Source of the DNA: Polynucleobacter sp. es-EL-1
GTDB lineage: Bacteria > Pseudomonadota > Gammaproteobacteria > Burkholderiales > Burkholderiaceae
Direction of reading: 5' to 3'
Assembly: GCF_018687975.1 (NCBI RefSeq)
Contig: NZ_CP061310.1
Coordinates: 1,302,001 to 1,366,000, forward strand
Length of the DNA stretch: 64,000 nucleotides
The notes under the pieces were generated by a model that did not search any database, had not been told where the DNA came from, and saw only the letters and a program-made list of their open reading frames with translations. Shown here piece by piece: positions 8,643-16,703 of this stretch. The position numbers and the translations under genes were made by a program. Every line of letters starts with the position of its first letter. Position 1 is the first letter of the stretch.

Positions 8643-9689
8643 ATGAAAAAAGTACTCATTCTTGGCGTAAACGGCTTTATCGGCCACCACCTTTCAAAGC
8701 GCATCCTAGAAACAACCGACTGGGATGTCTACGGCATGGATATGCAAAATGATCGCCTTGGTGACTTAGTCAACCATCCGCGCATGCATTTTTTCGAAGG
8801 TGATATCACCATCAATAAAGAATGGGTTGAGTACCATATTCGCAAATGTGATGTGATCTTGCCTCTAGTGGCCATTGCCACTCCAGCAACCTATGTTCAG
8901 CAGCCTTTAAAGGTTTTCGAGCTGGACTTTGAAGCAAACTTGCCGATCGTGCGCTCTGCTGTGAAATACAAAAAGCATTTAGTCTTCCCATCAACATCTG
9001 AAGTCTATGGGATGTGTGAAGACAGTGAGTTTGATCCTGCAAAATCGAATATGGTTTACGGCCCCATCAATAAACCACGCTGGATCTACGCTTGCTCTAA
9101 ACAATTGATGGATCGCGTGATCTGGGGTTATGGCATGGAAGGCCTCCGCTTTACCCTCTTCCGTCCATTTAACTGGATTGGCCCAGGCCTTGATAGCATT
9201 TACACCCCAAAAGAGGGTTCTTCCCGCGTAGTCACTCAATTCTTGGGCCATATTGTTCGCGGCGAGCCCATTAACTTGGTGGATGGTGGTGCGCAAAAGC
9301 GCGCCTTCACGTATGTGGATGATGGTATCGATGCCCTGATGCGCATCATCGATAACAAAGATGGCATTGCCAATGGCAAGATCTACAACATTGGCAATCC
9401 TAAAAATAATCACTCTGTTCGCGAACTCGCCAATCAGATGTTGGAGATTGCTCGCAGTATTCCGGAGTACGCTAAGACTGCAAATGAAGTGAAGATTGTA
9501 GAAACCACTTCAGGTGCCTACTACGGTGAAGGCTACCAGGATGTGCAAAATCGCGTTCCCGCAATCGATAACACTATGAGTGAACTTGGCTGGAAGCCAA
9601 CAACGACGATGGGCGATGCGCTCAAGAACATTTTTGAAGCTTATCGCCAAGATGTTGAGAAAGCGCGTCACTTAGTCGACACCGAATAA
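8643..9689 (+). CDS. arnA: UDP-glucuronate C4-decarboxylase (stand-alone ArnA C-terminal domain)
   Basis: NAD-dependent short-chain dehydrogenase/reductase of 348 aa, equivalent to the C-terminal half of ArnA. It oxidises and decarboxylates UDP-glucuronic acid to UDP-4-keto-arabinose, the first committed step. The Rossmann loop is GVNGFIGHHL, the catalytic Ser/Thr region is VFPSTSEVYG, and the Tyr-Lys pair is in YACSKQLMD. RPFNWIGPGLDSIYTPKEG is characteristic of ArnA. ATG 8643 with upstream GAGG is chosen; an in-frame ATG at 8598 that overlaps the previous stop would add 15 unrelated residues. Confidence 0.94.
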   Translation: MKKVLILGVNGFIGHHLSKRILETTDWDVYGMDMQNDRLGDLVNHPRMHFFEGDITINKEWVEYHIRKCDVILPLVAIATPATYVQQPLKVFELDFEANLPIVRSAVKYKKHLVFPSTSEVYGMCEDSEFDPAKSNMVYGPINKPRWIYACSKQLMDRVIWGYGMEGLRFTLFRPFNWIGPGLDSIYTPKEGSSRVVTQFLGHIVRGEPINLVDGGAQKRAFTYVDDGIDALMRIIDNKDGIANGKIYNIGNPKNNHSVRELANQMLEIARSIPEYAKTANEVKIVETTSGAYYGEGYQDVQNRVPAIDNTMSELGWKPTTTMGDALKNIFEAYRQDVEKARHLVDTE

Positions 9690-9711
9690 GCGAAAGTAAC
9701 TTCACAGCTTC

Positions 9712-10629
9712 ATGGCAAAAATTGCACTCAAGGTAGACGTTGATACCTTACGTGGCACTAAAGAAGGCGTACCTAATCTAGCGCGCACTCTGGATCGCTT
9801 TGGCCTTAAGGCAACCTTTTTATTTAGCTTAGGACCCGACCATACTGGCTGGGCACTTAAACGGGTATTTCGTCCTGGCTTTCTGAAAAAAGTCAGTCGT
9901 ACCTCCGTAGTTGAGCACTATGGCATCAAAACATTGCTCTATGGCGTCTTATTGCCAGGTCCTGATATTGGTAAACAAGCTGCTGCAGAAATGCGCGCCA
10001 TTGATGCTGCTGGTCATGAAACAGGTATTCACACTTGGGATCATGTGGCTTGGCAAGATGCGGTCCGCCATCGTGATCCACAGTGGACAAAAGCGCAAAT
10101 GCAAAAAAGCTGGGATCGTTTTAGTGAAATATTTGGACATACACCAGTAACCTATGGAGCTGCCGGTTGGCAAATGAATGAAGCAGCATTTGAGCAGCTT
10201 GATGAGTGGGGCATTCAATATTCATCAGACGGCAGAGCAAAACCGAATCTGATGCCCTACCGCTTTGCATTGCCCTCTGGTACAGCCAAGCATGTTCAAT
10301 ACCCCACAACATTGCCTACGTTTGATGAGCTGATTGGAATTGATGATGCTGATGAGTTTGGCGCCGTTAAAAAGCTCCTTGAGATCACCCAAAGCAACCC
10401 GAATGATCAAGTATTTACCCTACATGCTGAATTAGAGGGTCAAAAGCTATTGCCTGCATTCGAGCAACTCATCATGGGATGGCTCAATCAGGGCCATGAC
10501 TTAGTCACCATGGGCGAACTCCATCAATCTTGGGTGGCGACGAAACAACTCGATAAAATAGCCATTGAACCGGTTACTTGGGGCGAGATACCCAATCGTA
10601 GTGGTGAACTGATTTTGCAGGCAGTCTAA
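9712..10629 (+). CDS. arnD: Ara4FN-undecaprenyl phosphate deformylase ArnD
   Basis: Polysaccharide-deacetylase (NodB-fold) enzyme of 305 aa that removes the formyl group from undecaprenyl-phosphate-Ara4FN, driving the pathway forward. The start IALKVDVDTLRGTKEGVPNL matches the ArnD signature, with the metal and catalytic aspartates in KVDVD. The second motif is GHETGIHTWDHVAWQD with the metal-binding histidines, and TYGAAGWQMNE follows. It is the last arn gene; bcp begins 39 bp later. No arnE or arnF flippase genes follow. Confidence 0.92.
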   Translation: MAKIALKVDVDTLRGTKEGVPNLARTLDRFGLKATFLFSLGPDHTGWALKRVFRPGFLKKVSRTSVVEHYGIKTLLYGVLLPGPDIGKQAAAEMRAIDAAGHETGIHTWDHVAWQDAVRHRDPQWTKAQMQKSWDRFSEIFGHTPVTYGAAGWQMNEAAFEQLDEWGIQYSSDGRAKPNLMPYRFALPSGTAKHVQYPTTLPTFDELIGIDDADEFGAVKKLLEITQSNPNDQVFTLHAELEGQKLLPAFEQLIMGWLNQGHDLVTMGELHQSWVATKQLDKIAIEPVTWGEIPNRSGELILQAV

Positions 10630-10668
10630 GTATTTGAACCAGAAGTAAGATAAATAAGCGAGAGAATC

Positions 10669-11136
10669 ATGACAGTAGAAATTGGCAAACCAATCCCCAA
10701 ATGCGCTATTCCAGCAACATCTGGATTGACCTTTACGCCAGAATCCGCCAAAGGTAAAAAGCTAGTGATTTACTTTTACCCAAAAGACATGACTCCAGGT
10801 TGCACCGCTGAGTCTGGGGAATTTCGTGACAATATCGAAGCGTTTACTAAAGCAAATACCCTGATTGTGGGAGTCTCTCGAGATAGCCTGAAATCTCATG
10901 ATAATTTCCGTAGCAAGCTCGAGTTGCCTTTTGAGTTAGTCGCAGATACTGATGAGACCCTTTGCCAACTCTTTGGGGTCATGAAAATGAAGAACATGTA
11001 TGGCAAACAAGTACGCGGCGTAGAGCGCAGCACTTTTCTTTTTGACTCTGCTGGAAACCTGGTAAAAGAGTGGCGTGGACTTAAGGTTCCCGGACATGTG
11101 ACAGAGGTATTACAAGCTGCCCAAGAAACAAAATAA
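10669..11136 (+). CDS. bcp: Thiol peroxidase Bcp/PrxQ
   Basis: Cytoplasmic peroxiredoxin of 155 aa that reduces H2O2 and organic hydroperoxides. The peroxidatic cysteine is C45 in DMTPGCTAES. Position 50, where E. coli Bcp has its resolving cysteine, is Gly. The other cysteines are C12 and C99 (in DETLCQLFGV), so C99 or an external thiol may resolve the sulfenic acid. Start ATG 10669 follows GAGAG. It sits after arnD, probably as a separate or read-through unit, and upstream of the phoH leader. Confidence 0.93.
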   Translation: MTVEIGKPIPKCAIPATSGLTFTPESAKGKKLVIYFYPKDMTPGCTAESGEFRDNIEAFTKANTLIVGVSRDSLKSHDNFRSKLELPFELVADTDETLCQLFGVMKMKNMYGKQVRGVERSTFLFDSAGNLVKEWRGLKVPGHVTEVLQAAQETK

Positions 11137-11163
11137 TTTTTTGATTAATTTAATCTGGGGTAC

Positions 11164-11191
11164 TTGCAAAGCCCAAAAATTGGGGTAAAGT
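11164..11191 (+). promoter_or_regulatory. Predicted sigma-70 promoter of phoH
   Basis: TTGCAA at 11164-11169 and TAAAGT at 11186-11191 are separated by 16 bp, in the gap after bcp. This predicts transcription from about 11198 and a leader of about 170 nt before the phoH ATG at 11371. Moderate match to consensus. Confidence 0.45.
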
Positions 11192-11198
11192 AGTTCAT

Positions 11199-11370
11199 AT
11201 GCACCGTAAACGACGGGAAAGTCTAACAATCCGTTTGACTCATCAGCCTGAATATTTCAGATCAGGCAAGGCAAGTAACCCCCGCCGTTTTTTAGATTGT
11301 TTTACAGCCAGTTTCATTACAAACCGTCAATGCAATCTGCTTGGCGGTTTTTTCTTTTAGGAGAGTCTGC
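11199..11370 (+). ncRNA. Structured 5' leader of phoH (candidate cis-regulatory RNA)
   Basis: The region between the predicted start and phoH can fold into an ordered structure. 11208-11217 pairs with 11281-11290 (9 of 10 positions), closing a junction. Inside it are a small 4-bp stem (11220-11223 with 11237-11240) and a perfect 6-bp stem GCCTGA/TCAGGC (11246-11251 with 11262-11267). A T-run follows at 11288-11293. An alternative pairing joins AACAATC (11225-11231) to GATTGTT (11295-11301). A terminator-like hairpin follows just before the Shine-Dalgarno. I do not recognise a known Rfam family. Structure was found by eye, without energy calculation. Confidence 0.45.
11322..11355 (+). terminator. 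Terminator-like hairpin in the phoH leader
   Basis: AACCGTCAA (11322-11330) pairs with TTGGCGGTT (11341-11349): a 9-bp stem with one G-U pair and a 10-nt loop, followed by T-rich sequence from 11350. It ends only about 15 nt before the phoH ATG and directly precedes the AGGAGA ribosome binding site, which is the placement expected of an intrinsic attenuator rather than of a gene-end terminator. Confidence 0.5.
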
Positions 11371-13044
11371 ATGCCATTGCCCCCAATCCCAACTCAAATT
11401 GCTGGCCAAGTCAAAATTAGCAATAAAGACACTCCCGATTTAAAGAAACGTCCTGCCCCAGCAAAACCAGTTGTGATGGAAACGCATGCAACAGAATGGC
11501 TGGCTGATACCGAGGAAGATCTATCAGAGGCTGAAGTTGCTCTTGCGAAAATTAAAACTGATCATCGCACTATTACGCGCAATGAACGGGGTGGTAAATC
11601 CATAGCAAGTACTCCAGAAAAGCCAAAACGTATTATTCGTACCGGACCACCAAGTCTGTTTGTACTAGATACCAACGTATTAATGCATGACCCAAGCTCT
11701 CTCTTTCGCTTCTCAGAGCACGACCTATTCTTGCCAATGACAACTTTGGAGGAATTGGATAACCATAAAAAGGGGATGACTGAGGTTGCCCGCAATGCGC
11801 GTACAGTAAGCCGATCCTTAGATCAATTAGTGGCAGGAACGAGTGGCTCATTAGATGAGGGCATCCCCCTCAATAAATTAGGCAACCAAGATGTTTCAGG
11901 GCGCCTATTCTTTCAGACCAAACTGACCACCCAAGCCCTTCCAGAGGGCTTACCAGAGGGTAAAGGTGACAATCTCATCTTGGCGGTAGTCAGCGAGCTG
12001 CAAAAAACCCGCAAAGGCCAAGAGGTAGTGCTGGTGTCTAAAGACATCAATATGCGTATTAAGGCGCGCGCCTTAGGCCTCCCTGCAGAAGATTATTTCA
12101 ATGATCAGGTTTTAGAAGATCGTGACTTAATGTACTCTGGGGTGATGACCCTTCCGGCAGACTTTTGGCCAAAGCATGGCAAAGATATGGAAAGTTGGGC
12201 TGATGGTAAGTCAGGCACGATGTTCTACAGGGTGACTGGGCCAACGGTACCAAGCATGTTAGTTAATCAATTTGTATATCAAGAAAATCCCGATGGCTCC
12301 ACGCCTTTTTACGCTCAAGTAAAAGAAATTAATGGCAAGACCGCCCTCCTGCAAACCTTGAGAGATTTTTCTCATCAAAAGAATAATGTTTGGAGTGTGA
12401 CTGCGCGCAATCGTGAGCAGAACTTTGCTATGAACCTCTTGATGAATCCAGAAGTTGATTTCATTACCTTATTAGGTCAAGCGGGTACTGGTAAAACTTT
12501 ATTGGCATTGGCTGCTGGACTTGAACAAGTCTTGGACAGTAAACGTTACAACGAAATCATCATCACGCGTGCAACCGTGCCTGTCGGTGAAGATATTGGC
12601 TTCTTACCAGGCACCGAAGAAGAGAAGATGCAGCCTTGGATGGGCGCATTTGATGACAACCTTGAAGTCCTTCAACGCAATGAAGATGGTGGTGCAGGGG
12701 AATGGGGTCGTGCAGCTACTCAGGAACTCATCCGTTCACGTATTAAAGTCAAGAGCATGAACTTCATGCGGGGCCGGACTTTTGTAAGCAAATTTGTCAT
12801 CATTGACGAAGCGCAGAACTTAACCCCCAAACAAATGAAAACCTTAGTGACTCGTGCTGGCCCAGGAACAAAAATTGTTTGTCTTGGCAATATCGCCCAG
12901 ATCGATACCCCTTATCTCACCGAAGGCTCTTCAGGCCTCACTTATGTAGTGGATCGCTTCAAAGGTTGGCGTCATGGTGGACATGTGACGCTTGCCCGTG
13001 GGGAGCGTTCACGTCTTGCGGATCATGCTGCAGACGCGCTCTGA
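11371..13044 (+). CDS. phoH: PhoH-family protein with N-terminal PIN domain
   Basis: ATPase/ribonuclease-type protein of 557 aa. Residues about 85-230 form a PIN domain (FVLDTNVLMHDPSSLF with acidic metal ligands, and KGDNLILAVVSEL). Residues about 300-557 form the PhoH P-loop NTPase with Walker A GQAGTGKTLLALAAG and Walker B KFVIIDEAQNLTP. This PIN-PhoH arrangement is that of PhoH2-like or YlaK proteins, several of which are RNA helicase/RNases; the cellular role here is not known. ATG 11371 is chosen for its AGGAGA site; a TTG at 11341 lies inside the terminator stem. Its end overlaps the next gene by 20 bp. Confidence 0.92.
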   Translation: MPLPPIPTQIAGQVKISNKDTPDLKKRPAPAKPVVMETHATEWLADTEEDLSEAEVALAKIKTDHRTITRNERGGKSIASTPEKPKRIIRTGPPSLFVLDTNVLMHDPSSLFRFSEHDLFLPMTTLEELDNHKKGMTEVARNARTVSRSLDQLVAGTSGSLDEGIPLNKLGNQDVSGRLFFQTKLTTQALPEGLPEGKGDNLILAVVSELQKTRKGQEVVLVSKDINMRIKARALGLPAEDYFNDQVLEDRDLMYSGVMTLPADFWPKHGKDMESWADGKSGTMFYRVTGPTVPSMLVNQFVYQENPDGSTPFYAQVKEINGKTALLQTLRDFSHQKNNVWSVTARNREQNFAMNLLMNPEVDFITLLGQAGTGKTLLALAAGLEQVLDSKRYNEIIITRATVPVGEDIGFLPGTEEEKMQPWMGAFDDNLEVLQRNEDGGAGEWGRAATQELIRSRIKVKSMNFMRGRTFVSKFVIIDEAQNLTPKQMKTLVTRAGPGTKIVCLGNIAQIDTPYLTEGSSGLTYVVDRFKGWRHGGHVTLARGERSRLADHAADAL

Positions 13045-13567
13045 TAATCAGCACTCATGCCGTGCCCTAATAGGGTGCGGCATTTTTATTTGCGTTCTAG
13101 TGCTTTCAGGTTGCAGTACATTTTCTGCCAAATCGAATACCGCTAAGGTATCGCAATTTAAGCAAGATGCCAGCGTTGGTACAGAGGATATCTCTATTGC
13201 TGCAGTAGGCTTAGTGGGTGTGCCCTATCGCTACGGCGGAAATACTCCTAAGAGTGGCTTTGATTGCAGCGGCCTGATTGCTTATGTCTATTCCAAATCA
13301 GCAAATATCAAATTGCCAAGAACTATTAAAGAGATGAGTAGAAAAGGGCAAAGCGTTGATGGCCAACCCCCCGCCCCTGGTGACCTCGTCTTCTTCAATA
13401 CTACCGGCGAAAAATATTCCCATGCAGGAATATATGTTGGGCAAGGTAGATTTGTTCATGCACCCAGCGCCGGGGGAACAGTACGACTTGAATACATCAC
13501 CAAACCTTACTGGGCAGCTAGATTTACTGAAGCTCGAAGGCTAACTTCAACAAACTCTGAGAAGTAA
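13025..13567 (+). CDS. NlpC/P60 lipoprotein, probable peptidoglycan endopeptidase
   Basis: Secreted lipoprotein of 180 aa starting at ATG 13025, inside the end of phoH. A hydrophobic signal segment (residues 14-27) ends in the lipobox LSGC with C30 as the lipidated residue. Residues about 55-170 form an NlpC/P60 cysteine peptidase domain with C81 (GFDCSGL), H133 (YSHAGIYVG) and H145 (RFVHAPS) in the usual triad order. Such enzymes cut stem peptides or cross-links in peptidoglycan, like E. coli MepS (Spr). The signal peptide carries an unusual number of cysteines (C12, C18, C23). Confidence 0.85.
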   Translation: MLQTRSDNQHSCRALIGCGIFICVLVLSGCSTFSAKSNTAKVSQFKQDASVGTEDISIAAVGLVGVPYRYGGNTPKSGFDCSGLIAYVYSKSANIKLPRTIKEMSRKGQSVDGQPPAPGDLVFFNTTGEKYSHAGIYVGQGRFVHAPSAGGTVRLEYITKPYWAARFTEARRLTSTNSEK

Positions 13568-13568
13568 G

Positions 13569-15632
13569 TTACAGACCGACTGTATAGGTCGCCATTACTG
13601 TTGTTGAGGTGAGCGCTTGATATGCTTCCTGACGATAAATAGCTGAAAGACCAATTCGCTCATGGGCACTCAAATCATGAAAGGCTCCTAGGCTTGCTGT
13701 TGGCCTTACGCTACGGTAATTATTATTCATGGCAACATTAAACTCACCATTACCTGTAGTGATTAAATTTCCAATATTTGCATTCGTATCTTTTTCCACG
13801 CCCGCGCTTATCAGTAGACTAGTTCTTTCAGCAAGGCGATGACTACTCATGAGGCCTACTAGCGCTGTAGTGGTGTAGTTATCAATTGCGTTATAAGTTA
13901 AAGGGCTAGAGACTGTGTTTGATTGACCTTCACTGTAAGAGCCCATTCCTCCCGCAACGTATCTCATTCCAATGTAAGGAGATACAACAGACCTATTGCC
14001 AATAGCAAAACCATACTTTAATAGGCCCATCACTCCTTGAGTAGTTAGCGATGTAGAGCCAGCGCCAGCTTCAGATACTCCCACAACTGGACGAGTGAGC
14101 GTAGCATCCTTATTTGCATAACCAGCAGATATCTTTGCTTCCGCACCAGTTCCATCCATATTTTGAGACCAAACTCCAAAAATCCCCACCATGGGGCTGC
14201 CATTATTTAATTGAACAATTCCCCCTGGCGTGCTCTGTGAGAGATTTTGATCAAGATAGCCTCCAAAACGAATATGATCAGAGAATCGGTATGCCCCAAT
14301 AATCAATCCGCTAGTATTGTTATATGGATAAGTACTCACGTTGGTAAATCTACCGCCAGCAGAAACGCAAATATTATTACCTCCAAACAGCTGGCAGTCA
14401 TAACCCATGCCGTTAATAACTCCTGCTGATTGCATAGCAAATAATCCCTGCAAAGCCGTACCCATTAAATTGAGTGAAGTCTGCGTATCCAAATAAATTG
14501 GGGCAATCAAATAAGACTCAGCAGCTAATACTTCCTCGAGTGCTTCCAATGTAGGCTGAACCACCGGCAAAATGACCAGATCTGTTTCATCTGCTGAACC
14601 ATTAATTCGATGCGCTAACGCCCATTGATAGGTATTTCCTCCAGAGGTAAAAGTTCCATAAGAGTTACCAATATTATTAATCTTTACACCATTCAATACA
14701 GTGGCATATGTGGTATCAAAAGCTAAACTTGAGGTGTTATTAATTCCAAAATTCATTACTCCGGAAATTACTCCATTGCTAGCATCTAACTTTCCATAGT
14801 TGCTTGGACTTGTAACTACTACGTTGTAATTACTAGGGGCAATGCCAGAAAAGGTTAGCGGTGTTGATCCGCCTTGAGAATTGGTCAGTGTAGTGATATT
14901 CCCGGCAGAATATATGCCGAAGGCATTTGAGCCATTTGCTCTAATTGTTCCAGTATTTTCAATAGTCACAGCGCCTGCACCCGAAACTTGAATACCGTGG
15001 GCTGATACACCGTTAGTAATAATCGTGCCACTATTTACAATTAAATTTACAACACCTCCAGAGCTTGCACCAGAAACCAATCGCATACCAGCGGCCCCAA
15101 TACCATCTGTTTGAATTGCTCCATCATTTGTTAGTGAATTAGCAGCTGACGAAGCATTTGTTGCGCTCACATACATCCCTGCCGCATATCCTCCACCAGT
15201 GTAGATGGTGCCATCAGAAGCATTTAGTAGGGTGCTACCGCCTGCCTGAGAGCGCCCATTAGCCCCTGATGACATGCCATATCCATAATAGAATGCACTC
15301 GTATTTAAATTGCCATGGTTGCTGATATTTGCATTACTACCAATACCTATTGTTGAGCCATTAATGACTAAGGATGTTCCATTGTCAACATTCACTGTAA
15401 CGTTATTGCCAATACTTGTAGAATTTGCCGTTGAAGTAACACCCTCTGTTGCTGCGGGACTGATGCTACTGTTACAGCTCACCGTTTGAGAAGTGCCGCT
15501 TGTAGTATTTGGAGCATAAGAATCGCAACCCCCTGTAGACTGGGCTAATGCGGGTCCACATGAACCAACAACAAATAAGGCGCCTAATAGACCCAATAAG
15601 GAAAATTGGTACGAGAAAAATGGGTATTTCAT
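13569..15632 (-). CDS. Autotransporter (type V secretion) with short passenger domain
   Basis: Protein of 687 aa with a signal peptide cleaved near residue 30 (GPALAQ), a Ser/Thr/Asn/Gly-rich passenger with repeated short beta-strand motifs such as NSGTIITNGVSAHGI and ENTGTIRANGSNAFGI (residues about 80-360), and a C-terminal region of about 290 residues rich in alternating aromatic and hydrophobic strands that fits an autotransporter beta-barrel. Cysteines form two likely pairs (CDSY...VSC; YDCQ...NIC). The passenger fold suggests a beta-helix; adhesion is a guess, and no protease motif is seen. It is convergent with the NlpC/P60 gene and divergent from mscS. Confidence 0.8.
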   Translation of the reverse strand: MKYPFFSYQFSLLGLLGALFVVGSCGPALAQSTGGCDSYAPNTTSGTSQTVSCNSSISPAATEGVTSTANSTSIGNNVTVNVDNGTSLVINGSTIGIGSNANISNHGNLNTSAFYYGYGMSSGANGRSQAGGSTLLNASDGTIYTGGGYAAGMYVSATNASSAANSLTNDGAIQTDGIGAAGMRLVSGASSGGVVNLIVNSGTIITNGVSAHGIQVSGAGAVTIENTGTIRANGSNAFGIYSAGNITTLTNSQGGSTPLTFSGIAPSNYNVVVTSPSNYGKLDASNGVISGVMNFGINNTSSLAFDTTYATVLNGVKINNIGNSYGTFTSGGNTYQWALAHRINGSADETDLVILPVVQPTLEALEEVLAAESYLIAPIYLDTQTSLNLMGTALQGLFAMQSAGVINGMGYDCQLFGGNNICVSAGGRFTNVSTYPYNNTSGLIIGAYRFSDHIRFGGYLDQNLSQSTPGGIVQLNNGSPMVGIFGVWSQNMDGTGAEAKISAGYANKDATLTRPVVGVSEAGAGSTSLTTQGVMGLLKYGFAIGNRSVVSPYIGMRYVAGGMGSYSEGQSNTVSSPLTYNAIDNYTTTALVGLMSSHRLAERTSLLISAGVEKDTNANIGNLITTGNGEFNVAMNNNYRSVRPTASLGAFHDLSAHERIGLSAIYRQEAYQALTSTTVMATYTVGL

Positions 15633-15696
15633 ATCAAAATAGCTAAAAATTAAGTTAATCTGGTCTGGAGGTGATCTTTGGATTATGTGAATAATA

Positions 15697-15736
15697 ATTA
15701 GCCATTTGGATAATATCTATTAACCCAAAGGCTAAT
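15697..15736. promoter_or_regulatory. Inverted repeat in the autotransporter/mscS divergent region
   Basis: In the 180 bp AT-rich gap, ATTAGCCATTTGG (15697-15709) and CCAAAGGCTAAT (15725-15736) form an imperfect inverted repeat with one extra base, flanking a 15 bp AT-rich centre. It could be an operator covering a promoter for either gene, or an RNA hairpin. The rest of the gap holds no other clear feature. Confidence 0.35.
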
Positions 15737-15812
15737 ATAGATTCGGCTCAACAATTAATCCTATGGTGAAAATTTTGATATTTTTAAATGTAATTAATAC
15801 GGGAATGAAGTA

Positions 15813-16628
15813 ATGAAAGAAATTGATGTAAACCGAATTCAGGAAATTCTGGTTACTGCGGCTACCGATATTGGCCTCAAAATTCTGGCAGCCATTGCAT
15901 TTTGGCTGATAGGGCGGTGGCTCATTGGACTTGCTCTCAGCATTCTCAGTAAAGGCTTGGAACAGCAGAAACTAGACGCAACAATCCTTCGATACACTAG
16001 ATCGGTTGTTTCTGTGACCCTGAATATCCTTCTAGTGATTGGTATTCTGGGCTATTTCGGCATTCAAACAACCAGCTTTGCTGCCTTAATTGCTACTGCT
16101 GGCGTAGCAATCGGCGCCGCTTGGGCAGGCCTCCTCTCTAATTTTGCAGCGGGTGTATTTGTGATTGTGTTGCGACCCTTCAAAGTTGGTGACTTCGTTA
16201 CTGCAGGCGGTGTAACTGGAACAGTTAAGGAGATTGGACTGTTTTCATCCACTATCTATACGCCAGACAATATTGCAACAATGGTTGGTAATACCAAAAT
16301 TTTGGGTGATACCATTCAAAACTTTAGTCATAGCTCTTATCGTCGCGTTGATCTTAAATGCCAACTCTCTAGTGCAGCAGATCAAAATGCTGCCATGAAA
16401 CTCCTGCGCGAAAAGATCGCCTCTATTCCAAACGTACTACAAGAGCCAGCTGTTGAAGTAAATATATTGGAATTCAATCTTGTTGGTCCAGTATTGGCAG
16501 TGCGCCCTTATTGCAATAACAATCATTATTGGCAGGTCTATTTTGAAAGCAATCGTGTGATGAGTGAGTCATTAACGTCAGCCGGATTTCCTTCACCAGT
16601 GGCAGCACAAAATATAGCTGTGAAGTAA
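15813..16628 (+). CDS. mscS: MscS-family small mechanosensitive channel
   Basis: Inner membrane channel of 271 aa that opens under membrane tension to release solutes on osmotic downshock. Three membrane segments are visible (about residues 15-40, 65-85 and 90-120). The pore helix shows the Gly/Ala pattern in TAGVAIGAAWAGLLSNFAAG, followed by RPFKVGDFV and the beta domain signature GVTGTVKEIGLFSSTIYTPD. Length is close to E. coli MscS (286 aa). It has its own upstream region and ends at a strong bidirectional terminator. Confidence 0.93.
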   Translation: MKEIDVNRIQEILVTAATDIGLKILAAIAFWLIGRWLIGLALSILSKGLEQQKLDATILRYTRSVVSVTLNILLVIGILGYFGIQTTSFAALIATAGVAIGAAWAGLLSNFAAGVFVIVLRPFKVGDFVTAGGVTGTVKEIGLFSSTIYTPDNIATMVGNTKILGDTIQNFSHSSYRRVDLKCQLSSAADQNAAMKLLREKIASIPNVLQEPAVEVNILEFNLVGPVLAVRPYCNNNHYWQVYFESNRVMSESLTSAGFPSPVAAQNIAVK

Positions 16629-16656
16629 TTTACTTAAATTAATGCCCACCAGAGCT

Positions 16657-16686
16657 AAAAAGCCTCGCAGTGCGAGGCTTTTTTTC
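16657..16686. terminator. Bidirectional terminator between mscS and dnaB
   Basis: AAGCCTCGCA (16660-16669) pairs with TGCGAGGCTT (16671-16680) around a single-base G, so the real loop takes a few inner bases. An A-run precedes it and a T-run follows. It lies between two convergent genes and can terminate both. Confidence 0.88.
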
Positions 16687-16703
16687 CAATTTTAGGCTTT
16701 GAA

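Noticed and set aside
11341..11370. Upstream TTG start for phoH
   Set aside because: It falls inside the terminator stem and upstream of the AGGAGA site; ATG 11371 is better placed.
11199..11370. phoH leader considered as TPP, FMN, cobalamin, glycine or mini-ykkC riboswitch
   Set aside because: None of the conserved core sequences of these classes that I know was seen.
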